A model generated the notes under the pieces. That model was given only the letters and a program-made list of their open reading frames with translations, was not told the origin of the DNA and searched no databases. Of a stretch of DNA of 64,000 nt, positions 11,309 to 22,370 are shown piece by piece. How positions within the stretch are numbered: the first letter of the stretch is position 1; each line of letters opens with the position of its first letter. A program made the translations under genes and the position numbers. This DNA comes from Stenogyne calaminthoides (lineage: Eukaryota; Streptophyta; Magnoliopsida; Lamiales; Lamiaceae), in contig JBBCBC010000037.1 of assembly GCA_037126765.1 (NCBI GenBank), positions 8,623,263 to 8,687,262 of the forward strand, given 5' to 3'.

Positions 11309-11765
11309 TGTTGGGTTATGGAGCTGAGTTGGGGAAGAGTCGGTATGGCGTTCAATCGATTTGAGGTCGAGCACTTTCACTCGACCAAGAGGCGAAAGTC
11401 AGCGTCGATTCGGGGAGGACAAAAGCGCTCGACCGTTGAGGTCGTGCTTCCGCTCGACCCGGTTGAGGTCGTGCACTTCACGCTTCGACCAAGGAGGCGA
11501 GTAGTGCACTTCAAGCTCGACCAAGGCGAATAGTCGTCTGATCCGGGTTTAAGCAGAAATGGACCAAATCTAGGGTTTTGGCCCAGTTTCATCTTTAAAT
11601 ACCTATTGACTTGTTGTATTTGTGGATCACTCGAAAATTTAGTATATCTCCTGGCTTGGTAGTGCCCCCAGACGTAGTCATTCCTAATGAACTGGGTAAC
11701 CAAATTTGTGTTCTTTAATATCTTGTTCTCTCAATTTCTCCATAATTGCAGTTTAATTCCTAGCA
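11309..11765 (+). mobile_element. Right LTR of the Copia element
   Basis: It begins TGTTGGGTTATGG and ends CCTAGCA, followed by the CTAAT duplication. At 457 bp it is longer than the left LTR because it keeps extra copies of a GC-rich motif (CTCGACC/GAGGTCG) in its 5' half. The length difference probably reflects replication slippage in those repeats. Confidence 0.9.
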
Positions 11766-11770
11766 CTAAT

Positions 11771-12316
11771 TTTTGGTAACATTTCGATCATAAAGTTTCA
11801 TAATATTATGAATTTTTTTTATTAGTTTTCCCGTTTATCAGTGCTCTAAGATCCCCAAAACTCTTAATTGAATTAAGCTAATTCATCGCATTTAGTGTTT
11901 TGAGTTGTAATAATTTTTTGCTTAATTAAAATTTTATTTTGGGTCACCAAAGATTTTCATTTTTTCATTAAAATTGAATTATCAAATCTCATATTAATAC
12001 TCCCCTACATTATAACTTAAAAAAACTACTACGGCCAAGCCCGGCCCGGCCCAAGGCGTTAAAAGAAAATTGCTTGTTCTGGACGTTAATAACTGCGCCT
12101 TATAATTTCTTATTACAGATGACAAGCTTATTACTAATGACCTATAACCGTTAATTGAACGTGATATAGGCATACATCATACAGAATAGTATGGGTGAAT
12201 AGTATCCACCTAAAGCAAAACAAATTAATGTTTATGGATTTCTTTGACATGCACAACCAAGAGGCATACAATGAAATCACATAAACAAATCCAGGCATTG
12301 AATTGCCCACACCGAA
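11771..12316. other. Spacer between the Copia element and NQR
   Basis: AT-rich, with no gene supported. The right part is the 3' flank and probable 3' UTR of the minus-strand quinone reductase gene. Confidence 0.3.
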
Positions 12317-14511
12317 CTAGGCGGACTTACCTTGGAGTCGCAATGTGAATGCATATAATGATAAGATAATCTCTTCCAACCTCTTCTTAGTCGAATCATC
12401 GATCAAGTTGCCTTGGTCATCAAATTTTGCAGGAGGTTCAAATGCCTTGACGAACAACTCCGGCTTATTAATGAAATGAAGATCAAGGTAAACCCCTGTC
12501 TGGCGAAGATGGTACTGAGATCTCCCTCCACCAAAACCTCCACCTGCGCTCACTATTGCTGCGGCTTTATCAGCCCACACATTTGGAGGCCTCGATGCCC
12601 AATCGATAGCATTTTTCAGAGGTCCTAGCAACCACAATCGATTGTGGAATAAAAGTTGGGCATGGAATTCAATGTGTTGAAGATCAACACACCAACAAAA
12701 TTAAACTTTGAGATATTATTGATCTAAAATGAACAAGTATAGGTGTGACCCTATTTATACAGAGTCAAAGGAAAACTGCTTCTAAGCTCATGTTTCTAGA
12801 AGCATCTGCTAACATGCGTAGCTGACTAATTAATTAGGACTCTAACTAACTAAGCTAATCACTTCCTAATGCTCATAACCAAAATGCCACCGTATTGTTT
12901 AATACAATGAAGTAGGGAAATTTATGCTTCTCTAACTAAATCAAAACCTTATCAAATAGATCCTCCTCATGTATGATATACAAAAGCATCCAACAAATTA
13001 CGAATACTGAAGATGATTATTCAGAGATCATTCCTCACTGCATAAGGGAAATAATTGGTGCAGCATGAAAGCATTTAAGGTCATGTAATCCACAGTAACA
13101 TAATTCACATAACTTGTTTCCCGCATATCAGTTGGTACTTCTTGTTTAGCAGATGATAATTCATTATATTTTAAATTAGAACCTAACTTAGCAGCCGATG
13201 CATAATTGTAATGCAAGCAGGCATGGTAGCACATAGTTGAAATGGTTGCTTCCTTTTCTCTATCATTTACCATTAAATCAACAACAAACTGAAACAAAAA
13301 TGTGAAGCTCAGCACAATTCTTTCAAACTAGATATCGTACACAAAATCAATGTTTTGCCACTTGAAAATTTTGAGATTACTAGTCAAGACATTTCAACTG
13401 ATTTAAGTTCTGTACGGTTAGGATCCTACTCACTATCTAATTTCCAATATCTTCACATTGGTGAAATAAAATTATAGGGGACAGACTTCAACCAAATAGG
13501 TGTAATTTCAGCTATGACAAATAACAATACCCTGTTCCCTTGTCCGTCTTCTGTAGAATATTAACCGTTTTTCACATTATTACTCTGTAGAATGACAAGA
13601 TCAGTGTTGTAGCAATTACTAGGAACAAGAATAACAACATGCCAAATTACGAGAAACTTGGAGTCTTGAATAGCATATAACCATTAAAACGAAGATCTTC
13701 ATACTATACTATATGAACTCAAGAGCATAGCACAATTGCATAAGTTCAAATACATGGGCAACGTAAACTTGTGAATTCTGATGAGTATGAGATATAGAGA
13801 TCAGTTCAGTACCAGTTACAGAGTAATTATACTCGGGTGAAGCAAAGAGTACGCTATCTGCATCACGAATCTTCTGCCTAAAAGCCTCCACAGCTTCTGG
13901 GAAAGTGCCGTTTACCTCAAGATCCGTGTTCAGAAATGGTAATGGGGATATGTCCACATACTCTATCTCCAAACCATTCATTGACTTTGACATATCGATG
14001 GCTAAATATCAAACCACCAAAAGAGCGCCAAAATTAGAAATCAGCTCATCAAAATTCCCAACATTTTCAATTTCTTCAACAGTGAAATTAACCGACAATG
14101 CAAAATTCAAAATTTAATTTTCAGTTCTGAAGCCCTCAAATTGAAATGGTGATGATATACTTTGCAGTTTCCAGAATTTACAGTCCATCTACCAAAAAAA
14201 TAGGGCTAGAATTATTACTATACGAAACAGGAAACTCTACAGTCTACACTAAAAATGCAGCAATGTAATTAGGGCTATGATTTAGAAATGGCTTCACTTA
14301 AAATTGGGAAAGGAACTGTAATTACTGTTTCCCCATGGTTCTAGTCGGGTAAAACAAACAAACTGTACAACTCAAATCCGAAGTAAAAGGAAAAAAAATA
14401 GAGAGAAAATGGATGACGATTACCAGCACGGAGAAGGCCGCGGTTATAGGAACCTTTGCGAAGGGAACCACAGAGAGCAGCAATTTTGATCACTGGAAAA
14501 GGTGTTGCCAT
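12317..14511 (-). CDS. NQR: NAD(P)H:quinone oxidoreductase (FMN-dependent), NQR type
   Basis: Three exons on the minus strand: 14511-14424, 14001-13813 and 12624-12317. Phases close exactly and give 194 residues, close to the ~196 of Arabidopsis NQR. The fold is flavodoxin-like (NADPH-dependent FMN reductase family). The N-terminus holds the FMN phosphate loop GSLRKGSYN. Exon 2 has the EYVDISPLPFLN and SPEYNYSVTG blocks, the latter contacting the flavin. Exon 3 starts with the PLKNAIDWASRPPN block and contains a Gly-rich GGGFGGGRSQ. The family reduces quinones by two electrons at the plasma membrane or cytosol, limiting radical formation. Intron 2 is long (1188 bp) and contains an unexplained minus-strand frame (13028-13315). 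A GA-rich tract lies just upstream of the ATG in the 5' UTR. Confidence 0.92.
13028..13315 (-). other. Unassigned frame inside NQR intron 2
   Basis: An open frame of 95 codons with a fairly protein-like composition lies on the same strand as NQR, inside its long second intron. I do not recognise it. The family's known exon structure does not need it, and exons 2 and 3 join in phase without it. It could be a captured exon fragment or chance. Confidence 0.2.
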
Positions 14512-14517
14512 AGATTT

Positions 14518-14541
14518 CTCTCTCTCTCTCTCTCTCTCTCT
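14518..14541. repeat. CT/GA microsatellite in the NQR 5' UTR
   Basis: About 12 CT units lie a few bases upstream of the NQR start codon, so the transcript has a GA repeat in its leader. GA repeats in plant leaders are common and can bind BPC factors at the DNA level (family knowledge). No specific role is shown here. Confidence 0.8.
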
Positions 14542-14559
14542 GCGTTGAAAAGTAAAAAG

Positions 14560-14934
14560 CAAGTAATGTGCACAAAAATCCCAACGACTGTTTGGTGTCT
14601 ATTTATGTATGAAGGTAAAAAACAAACAATGCGACACATTTTGTCGATATTATGCGTTACAATATCTATACAACTTTCATTTTTTTATATAAAAAATTGT
14701 AATTGCACTAAATTTAATATTATCAATTTTTTTTTATAATTCAATATTCGATTCAAAGATTGATTAATTAAAAAAATCAAAACTCACCTTTCACCTGTTG
14801 GGCCCACCTCAATATCATCAATCTTAATGATAAAATTTGGCCAGGACACTTGCTTGATTGTACAAATGAGTGCCTTTCAATAATTTGATTGAAATCCTTG
14901 ACTAATCAATTAAAGTTGATCTAATAAGTAGTGG
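14560..14934. other. Upstream region of NQR
   Basis: AT-rich region between the NQR leader and the hAT element. No gene is supported. It presumably holds the NQR promoter, but no convincing TATA box stands out. Confidence 0.3.
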
Positions 14935-14942
14935 ATTGCACT

Positions 14943-15533
14943 TAGGGATGCTCACGGTTCCGGAACCGCCGGTTCCGGTTTCGAATCGGCGGTTCCAAAA
15001 TTTTTGAGAGTTGAAGCGGAATCGAACCCAAGTAAGCGGCAAGCGGTTTGATTCGGTTCCCGAACCACGGCTTCCCGCAGTTCCTCCCCACCTTTTTTTT
15101 TTTTTAAGTTTTTTAATTTTTGGATCTAAAATTTGAAGAAATGTACATGTAGATAGCAAATTATTGTTATGAGAATTTAAATGGAAGATTATAATAATTA
15201 AAATACATAATTTTATAATTAGATAATTATAAATACATGATAATTGTTTAATTGATACATCATCAAATAATTCTACATTAGAACAATATTAAAATGCAAA
15301 AATAGTAAATTAGTAAAACTAGTAGTACACTACAAATTATTATAGTCATTGGATTGAGTTGAAGGAGATCTAAACCATTGAAATTTAAAAAAAAAAAAAC
15401 ATGAGAACCCATGGTTCGTGGTTCTAAAAATGATGGGCAGGAGGCCAATCAGGTTCAAGAATAAAACCAAAACAAATGTGGAATCGCGATTCAAGTTCGA
15501 ACCGCCGGTTCCGATTTTTTTTGAGCATGCCTA
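14943..15533. mobile_element. Non-autonomous hAT-type element with exact 8-bp duplication
   Basis: The ends are TAGGGATGCTCA (14943) and TGAGCATGCCTA (ending 15533), an 11-of-12 inverted match. ATTGCACT lies immediately outside both ends (14935-14942 and 15534-15541). An exact 8-bp duplication and TAGGGATG ends define hAT. Both ends carry inner palindromes built on GGTTCC-GGAACC and CCGCCGGTTCCG, which are probable subterminal transposase-binding repeats (inference). No transposase is encoded in the 591 bp. Confidence 0.88.
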
Positions 15534-15541
15534 ATTGCACT

Positions 15542-16044
15542 TTTCAGACCACCATCTATAATTTTTTTCTTTTTCTTGTATGCGAAAGCAACTTTTCCCT
15601 ATAACGAGGAAAGTGAATGGTTGGCAAGTAATACGCATTTCTATCAAGTTACATTTGCAATTTCTTCCAATTTTGATGTGCAAACGGATGTAGTTTAATA
15701 CTAACTGCATTTTTTAAGGGTTACTTATAAAACAAATCATGATTATTTTCACATTTTTCATATAATTTTAAAATTTATAATTGTTACATAACTTTTCAAA
15801 TTTTTACAATTCTATCATATGTCTAGATTTCTATAAGTTCCACCCTCGTGATAGTGTGTGATATTATTAAAAATTTTAAATATTGTGATTAAATATAAAT
15901 AATAATAAAAAATTTACACTTTTTCCAAAAAAAATTTACAATTGCATGTCAACATAAGTTTATATAATTAAAAATTAAAAATATAAAAATTTATGCATCA
16001 AATTACGAATTCTTAAAACAAAATATTTCTTTGTTGAACTAAAT
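15542..16044. other. AT-rich spacer
   Basis: No gene or bounded element was found between the hAT element and the SINE. Confidence 0.3.
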
Positions 16045-16053
16045 ACTTGAACC

Positions 16054-16323
16054 GGTCAAGTGTGAATAACTCACGTGATTAACTTAAAACTTCACTATCT
16101 GAAATCCCGGTCTTGGGTTCGAGACACGTAGAAGAAATATTTATTTCTTGTGGGGATTCTGATCTTGTTGTGGTTTGAATTGCGATTCCAGGGTGGTCCC
16201 CTTTTATGATGGTTCTTGGTTCCAAAATACAAATGAGATCATGTGTCCGGTGATAGAACAAATTATTGTAATTAATTATCTTAGAGAATTATTGTAATTG
16301 ATTAACTTAAAAAAAAAAAAAAA
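16054..16323 (+). mobile_element. tRNA-derived SINE, family 1 copy 1
   Basis: The 5' end has a degenerate tRNA-like box A (GTGTGAATAACTCACGTGATT) and a box B (TGGGTTCGAGAC, about 16115). A tRNA-unrelated body follows and the element ends in an A-run. ACTTGAACC occurs on both sides (16045-16053 and 16324-16332), a target duplication. A shorter relative lies at 19851-20038. It would be transcribed by RNA polymerase III and moved by LINE machinery (family knowledge). Confidence 0.72.
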
Positions 16324-16644
16324 ACTTGAACCTTATATATAAAATCATTATTGTAATTTTAGACCCTTTTCTGCAAAGTTGTCATTTTATATTTCTCAGA
16401 TATATCGCACCAATCTTACATATTTTCCACCAAAAATTAAAAAAGGACCAATATGGCCTTTACCTATTTGAAATTATATAGTAACTTATAAAACCAAAAG
16501 TAGTTGTATATAAAACCAAAACCTTGGGGGCAATCTTTATTTTCTGTATAATTACCTTGATGTACTACTATCCTAGTATGAACCCTGACCAAAATATCAC
16601 TTCATTGTTAAGATTTGTGACTTGATTATCTCAATGTTATTAAC

Positions 16645-18599
16645 TTATTTCAATGCATCCCAATTTGGAATGTCCATGGTAGCTTCATTGATCATCTGTA
16701 CTAGAGTCACCTGCAAATCAAGACGAAGAATCATTATAACCAGAAGGAGAAAATAGTCGAAAAAAGTCCAAAAAATTTCAAACATACCACACTTTGTGGA
16801 ATGCCTGGCACGGGTAAGGATAAATTTGTCGGAGGGGGGATATCAAGAAACTTTCTCTTATCGAAGCCCCAATCTCCTTTTACGCCGAAATCTAGTAGTT
16901 CTCCCTGATCATCGACCACATTAAGGTGACCATGATATAAAGACATTGATCCAGAAATTTAAAGTTACTTTACCTTATTGTTGTACTCGCATGCATAAGT
17001 ATAATGGAGAATGAAGTTATTTTTAGTTTCCAAATCCCATGGTGGCTGAAAATTTGGTGAAATCCAGGTACAATTTGATCAACATCAGCATAAAATACTT
17101 GGAGGAAATTAAGAACGAAAAACAGGACTAACCTGACACATAAAGTCTTTTCGGAGAACATGTTGCACACCCTGAAGAGCAGAGGCGACAGCGTACGCGT
17201 ACCTTAGATAGAAAATGTTAGAGATGACACTAAAGTAGAGAATTAGGGGCGTTTGGTTTAAAATACTTAAATGGGAATGAACATGAGTAATGAGACTTGA
17301 AATAAAGTTAATTATTACCCCTATTTGATTAACTATCTTTGCATATAATCATTCATTCTATCGCCTACCAATTATTACTTATTCTAAAATTATATAAAAA
17401 CACATCATTTTCACCGTAATTCACTATTCAACGATTCTCACTATTCAACGATTCTCACTATCATTATTCTCACTATCACTATTCACTATCATTCTATCGC
17501 AACAGGGAGTTGTATCAATTTTGGCGCTCACATTTCTAGCACCCAACCAAACTCCGTATCTGTGTCAGGATCATGCTTCATTTTCAACGAGACGTTCATC
17601 CATGTAGGCGCGATTTTTTTCAGCACATCCTGAGTGTCAATGCTCCTTAATTAGCTAAAAAAAAAAACACCATGCCACACCATACTTGTTAAAATAAGTG
17701 ATGTATATTCACCTTCTTAATTATAACCGGAGAGTTGCCGATCGGATCAATGTTTGTCACCGGACCCATCTCTTGCGGAAAGTACTTCCTAACGGTTGCC
17801 TCGTGTTTGGCAGGTTCGATGTAGAAAAAGGGGAACGCTACGGGATATTGCTCGAAACTCAAGTTTGGTAGAGGTTTTAAGAATATGTGATCAGGTTCAG
17901 CCATCAATATGTATCTGCAGAATCGGGAAAAATAATCAAAATCATGTCTAGTATACTGGTTCATAACTAGTACCCTACAGTAACAACTAATACCTTTGAC
18001 TAAAACAACTAACACTCTTGAATGAAACAACTAATACTTTTGATCATCTAATCAAGACAGGATACTCACTCTTCTTCGACTGTAGCCATCTTCAGCCATT
18101 GCACGAACGCCCACGGTCTGTTCAAGACGACGTACCCCTGAATGCACAAAACTAGTCAATAAGATATTGGGACGACGATGATAGGATTGGAGAGACGAAG
18201 AACGAGCCTCACCTTATCCAAACCTTGAGCCAGAGGATCGACGACAAATGTAGGAATCTCATCCATCAAGTTATCAGGCTTTCCTGAATGCAGAATTCTG
18301 GTGAACTTTCCCATTTCTGATCCAGGCAAGTCCTTATTCTTGTTATACCAGTAGTACATTATACGGCACTGCCATTTGCTGTAAACCCAATCCTCTGCTG
18401 TCACAGCAACGTGAAACACTCGCCTTTCCCTCTTCGATTCCTTTAATTTCTCAGGCATCTCAATCACAGGATCAAAGCCAAGTTGACGTGAAGTTAATTC
18501 TCTAGAGCTGGTGTTTTGATTATGCGTGATCATCGCGATAAAGTTGTAGAAAACCACGACAGATAAGATGCACGCTGAAAGCTCTATCGCTCGCCTCAT
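16645..18599 (-). CDS. Hydroxyproline O-arabinosyltransferase (HPAT/RDN1 type)
   Basis: Eight exons on the minus strand: 18599-18213, 18137-18070, 17914-17713, 17629-17532, 17202-17133, 17045-16974, 16904-16788 and 16710-16645. All phases close to give 359 residues, the normal HPAT length. A hydrophobic signal anchor lies near residues 5-24. Conserved blocks include WQCRIMYYWY, GSEMGKFTRILHSG, GYVVLNRPWAFVQW, ILMAEPDHIF, PVAFPFFYIEP, GPVTNIDPIGNSPVIIKK, LRKDFM and GDWGFDKR. HPATs (GT95) sit in the cis-Golgi and add the first L-arabinofuranose, from UDP-arabinofuranose, to hydroxyproline in extensins and CLE peptides. Legume RDN1/NOD3 controls nodule number this way. A TATA-like stretch lies at 18650-18660. 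Intron 3 (about 17960-18045) carries short repeats shared with the ceramide kinase intron. The specific paralogue is not determined. Confidence 0.95.
17967..18043. repeat. Tandem AACAACTAATAC-type repeats in HPAT intron 2
   Basis: Three to four imperfect ~20-bp units of the form AAAACAACTAATACYTTTGA. The same unit occurs at 61680-61735 in an intron of the ceramide kinase gene. It may be part of a small dispersed element. Confidence 0.6.
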
Positions 18600-19850
18600 T
18601 TTTCTACCAGAAAAGATATCGGAGGCGATAAATGCCTTGATTCCTTCTCATATATATAATGCAACACCAAAGAATGCAACTCTAAATGTATCTCTGCAAA
18701 AAAGCAGGGCAACATTTGTATAATATTGACAAGTTCAGTGGAAGATAACTTAATTAATCAAATAACTGGTGAAATGTAGAAAATGTAACCAAATTCTTAA
18801 TACTTCTACAAAGTATTAAAACAGTATTGAAATCTTGAAACTCTAAATACTACAAGAAATTGAGAAATTTTCATACTTAGTTTTCCAATCCTATAATAAC
18901 AATAATTAATTTCATATAAATAACTCTTGAAAGTATAGTTAAAAAATTATTTATATTTCACATTACCAGTCAAAAAACACAATGTGAATACATATCCACC
19001 ATATTTTTGCATAATATATGTCTACTAATAAAAAAAAACCCTAAATATTAACAGCCATCAAAACAAGAAAAGAACAATTTCAGGGGAAACACACGTTTTA
19101 CAAGTAAGGAATATATATATATATATATATGGAAGATGGAAATGCCATTTATAAACAAATTTAACACAAAAATAAGTTGATTTGCACATAATTAAATTCC
19201 GGGATATTCAAGAACATAGAATCATTCGGATATAAAAGATACAAACCATTTTTTTTTATTCGAGTTCATAATCATTATAATAAAGAAGAGAGCCATTGTC
19301 AAGAATCTTAGAGAAACATCAAGAATTACAAGTAATTAAAGATGATAAATATGAAATAAATTAAGGCACGCCATTACAATTTGACCACAAATAAAATATG
19401 ATTTACACATATAAAATACTAAATATAATGATAATCAAGAAAAAAAGACACAATCGAGAAATTAAGTCAAAATTTAACCTTTGCGAGATAAATGTGGTTG
19501 AGACAGAGGAAAAAAATCAGAAGAGATGAAGCGAAAAAAGGTAGACTTTGTTTGAATTGCAAATCAGAGAATGTAAAGGAATAAAATCTTCTGACTACGT
19601 ACCTAGTATAGTATTATATTATGACATTGATTAATAATAGATTTATTGTCTGCATTTATTTGATTGAGATTTTTTTTCCCCTCAAGGGAGATTTTGAGTG
19701 AGAATTAAAAGGGAAATAATTAATTTCTTTGCCCTTTTATTGGAATGCCCACGCAAATTAAAAAAAAACTTTAAAGAGGAGTATTTATAACAAGAAAGTT
19801 TGAATTTTGAATTAACCTAACTGATTAAGCAAATAATATTTAATTACTGT
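18600..19850. other. Upstream region of HPAT
   Basis: AT-rich. It contains a likely TATA (CATATATATAATG, near 18650) about 50 bp before the HPAT ATG and an AT microsatellite near 19111-19130. No other gene is supported. Confidence 0.35.
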
Positions 19851-19987
19851 GTCAAGTGTGGATAACTCAATTGGTTAGGATTACCAACTTTTTTTCTTTG
19901 ATCTTTGATGGTCCCCCTTGTGGAAATGTAATTTCAAAAGTCCTCTCTTTGTGGTGATTATAGAACTATTATAATTAATTATTTTAA

Positions 19988-20019
<32 letters not shown>

Positions 20020-20038
20020 TGATTGCCTTTAAAAAAAA
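19851..20038 (+). mobile_element. tRNA-derived SINE, family 1 copy 2 (shortened)
   Basis: It begins GTCAAGTGTGGATAACTCAATTGGTTAGG, split here into the shared GTCAAGTGTG start and a clear box A. It ends like copy 1 (ATTATAATTGATT followed by A-run). The box B part seen in copy 1 is largely lost, and an AT repeat (about 19988-20013) has expanded inside the tail. Confidence 0.5.
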
Positions 20039-20367
20039 TATTGAACTACTGCGATTTTTAATTATAGATTTTGGTCGAACAGATTACAATAATTTTGATA
20101 TTGGATATTTGATCTACAGAATTGTATTTTTCACACGATAAAACTGATTGGATTTCAAATTCTCATAAATATCTCGATTACGACATACACTCAAAAAAAG
20201 AAAAACAGATTTCATATTCATTTTTGTTGGCTACTACCATATATGATAAGAAAAAAATTGTAGAAGGTTCGTTCATTTATTTATGAATGTTAAATACTGA
20301 GAAAAAATCACAAGAGTTCTTTCTCGCTGTCTTGGAATTCTTGTGAGTCTTGATTAATTCAATTTTA

Positions 20368-20630
20368 ATTTGGATGAACTATGCACTCTAAACCCTAACC
20401 CCTAAACAATGAACACTAAATCATATATGAACCATTCGAGCTGGGTGAACCATGAACCACTTGGGTCGAGTGAACCATGAACCACTAGGGCAGGGTTTGG
20501 GTCCGGGTCGAAAAAAAAACTGAAATTAAAGTTAAACGAAAATTGAAATAAAAAAAAAAAAAAACTAAAACTGAAAAAAAATTAGAAAACGAATTACTAA
20601 AATTAAATTGCACCAATTTTATTAGTGCAT
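20368..20630. repeat. Dispersed repeat with telomere-like CTAAACCC, copy 1
   Basis: The block TGCACTCTAAACC-CTAACCCCTAAACAATGAA is followed by repeated GAACCAYTCGG-type motifs, a GGGTCCGGGTCG stretch, A-runs and an AAATTRCACCAA end. The same order recurs at 33277-33535 and, less completely, at 32495-32705. It is non-coding. Copy 2 shows inverted ends, so this is likely a non-autonomous DNA element. Confidence 0.55.
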
Positions 20631-22370
20631 GAGGTGTAAAAGAGAATTTGTCAAATCACAAATTGTTCGGTAACTTTAGTCAATATTCCGAGTCTATAAA
20701 TAGTTATGTAATTTTTTTTTCAATCAATTTTGGTCCTTTTAGTATCAATTGTAGTCCTTTTAATCGATTTTTTTTTTTTTTAATTTTGATCAGAAAATGA
20801 TCAAAAATATGTTGTAGTGTACGAAATGATAAGGAAAAAAAATATCGAAATGACGAGTTCAGTGAGGGGAAGAGAATAATATAGATTTCGACCCTCGCAT
20901 CAACGTAAATCACTATAAAATTAGCCACGATAATTAATGAAATTTGTGATTTTAAAATCGCGATTCACGGGGGAGGTTTAATCAAAATATAAAATTGATT
21001 GAAGATTTTTCTTCCTCAATGAGAGACAATTCAAATGAGTGTGGTGACGACCGTCGACGTGACCAAAATTAAAAGTTAGATCCATTTTCCGATTAAATTT
21101 TCATTGATCCGGCAAAAAAAGACTGAAATTAAAACCAAAACTACCAAAATTGATAAAATAAAAACTTGTTGAAGTATTTGTAGATACGGACAAAATTACA
21201 GGACCATTATTTGAACTTTATATCATTTTGATAGAGTTAAAATTATAAAAATTAAAATCTGTTCTTATCCAGTGTTAGAGGATAATTAAATGAAAGGTGA
21301 TGAATATTAAATTAAAATGCATTTTAAAATTCATCCAAATTATGTAGTAATTTATTCAGAGTAAGTAAATTTAGACCCATGTGAATTAAAAAAAAAAAAA
21401 AAAGCTAATAAATTTATTATTACAAATTTTGAAATCAGCGTTTGAAATTTAAACCCATATCAGTTTATTTTGTCTATAACGCCTGTTCAGAAAAACAACT
21501 TGAAAACTAATGCCTCGAATTTAAAGCCTCGCTAATTTTATTTGGGCTTTATGGCCCAGCTGTATGGGCTTCTTTTCTAAAGGAAAGTAAGGAATATTTG
21601 AAGCTAGCCCAGCTTATGATTATTTGAAAATTGAAGTAGCCCATTAGCTTAATGGGGTGGTAAGATTTGTGGTGACGTATGGGAAATCTCTAGAAATTTA
21701 TTAATTAATGAACGTTTTTATTAAGTAAGTATCTGCGTATCTACAAGGAAAGGAATGAGAGGAGAACTAAGGGGAGGAAGAGAAGATTGGAGAGATAAAG
21801 ATTAATTAAGAGTAAAACTGTCTATTTCTAAATTTCTTAATATTTTGTAAATTTGTTAAAAAAAGACATTTATTATGGAATGGATGAAATATTTTTTAGT
21901 GAATTAATTAATAATTTCATAAAAAAAGCTTAATATTTTTTTTTCATAAATGAACTAATACTTTTTTAAAATGCACAACAATTGCATTATGTAATTAATG
22001 TATAAATAAAAAAAATTAAATTTTTTGCCAAAAAAAAAAAGAGCAAATCTAGAATGAGAGAGTCTTGTGTGAAATATTGTACACTAACCTTATGTGCAAT
22101 CCAAGCTAAAAGGGCCAAAAATTAAAAAACTCGCGGGTCGCTCTCGACCCGGGTCACCCGGCAAAAATTCGCGGGTCGTCTATGGGCCAGGGTCGCAAAA
22201 AAAAAAAAACGGGCCAGGGGAATAGGGTAAAACGCCTCTCATGGGTTAAAACACAAAATCAAATCGCGGCGTCGCTGAAACCGCCGTAATTAACAATCAG
22301 AAAATCACATCGCAGATCAAAAAATACACATCGCGAAGAAGAAATCAAGAAGAAAAGCACCATCATAAGA
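20631..22370. other. AT-rich spacer upstream of the FAR1-related gene
   Basis: No gene is supported. A CGGGTCG-rich stretch at about 22130-22220 looks like the end of another repeat, but I could not find its partner. Bases just before 22371 are the likely leader of the FAR1-related gene. Confidence 0.3.

Larger units (their letters stand above)
6882..11765 (+). mobile_element. Complete but decayed Ty1/Copia retrotransposon
   Basis: The element is bounded by LTRs of 415 and 457 bp and an exact CTAAT duplication. The parts appear in Copia order: primer-binding site (7299-7311); gag start near 7342; gag zinc knuckle CX2CX4HX4C (8041-8082); protease (about 8190); GAG-preintegrase (about 8560-8640); integrase start (about 8750-8820); reverse transcriptase (about 9660-10400); RNase H (about 10570-11250); polypurine tract (11298-11306). 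Domain order with integrase before reverse transcriptase defines Copia, and the Tnt1/Tork-like style is an impression. Every domain is cut by stops and shifts, so it cannot move on its own. Confidence 0.93.

Noticed and set aside
12413..12628. Plus-strand frame over NQR exon 3
   Set aside because: Shadow of the real minus-strand exon.
16060..16130. tRNA-like sequence
   Set aside because: Degenerate stems, a continuing body and A-tail with duplication. It is a SINE, not a tRNA gene.
17250..17510. Harbinger-like MITE in HPAT intron 4 (GGGGCGTTTGGTTT start)
   Set aside because: No matching inverted end or duplication found. The apparent partner GAGTTTGGTTGGG is coding sequence of exon 4.
20395..20410. 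Interstitial telomere
   Set aside because: Only isolated CTAAACCC-like units within a dispersed repeat, no run of (TTTAGGG)n.
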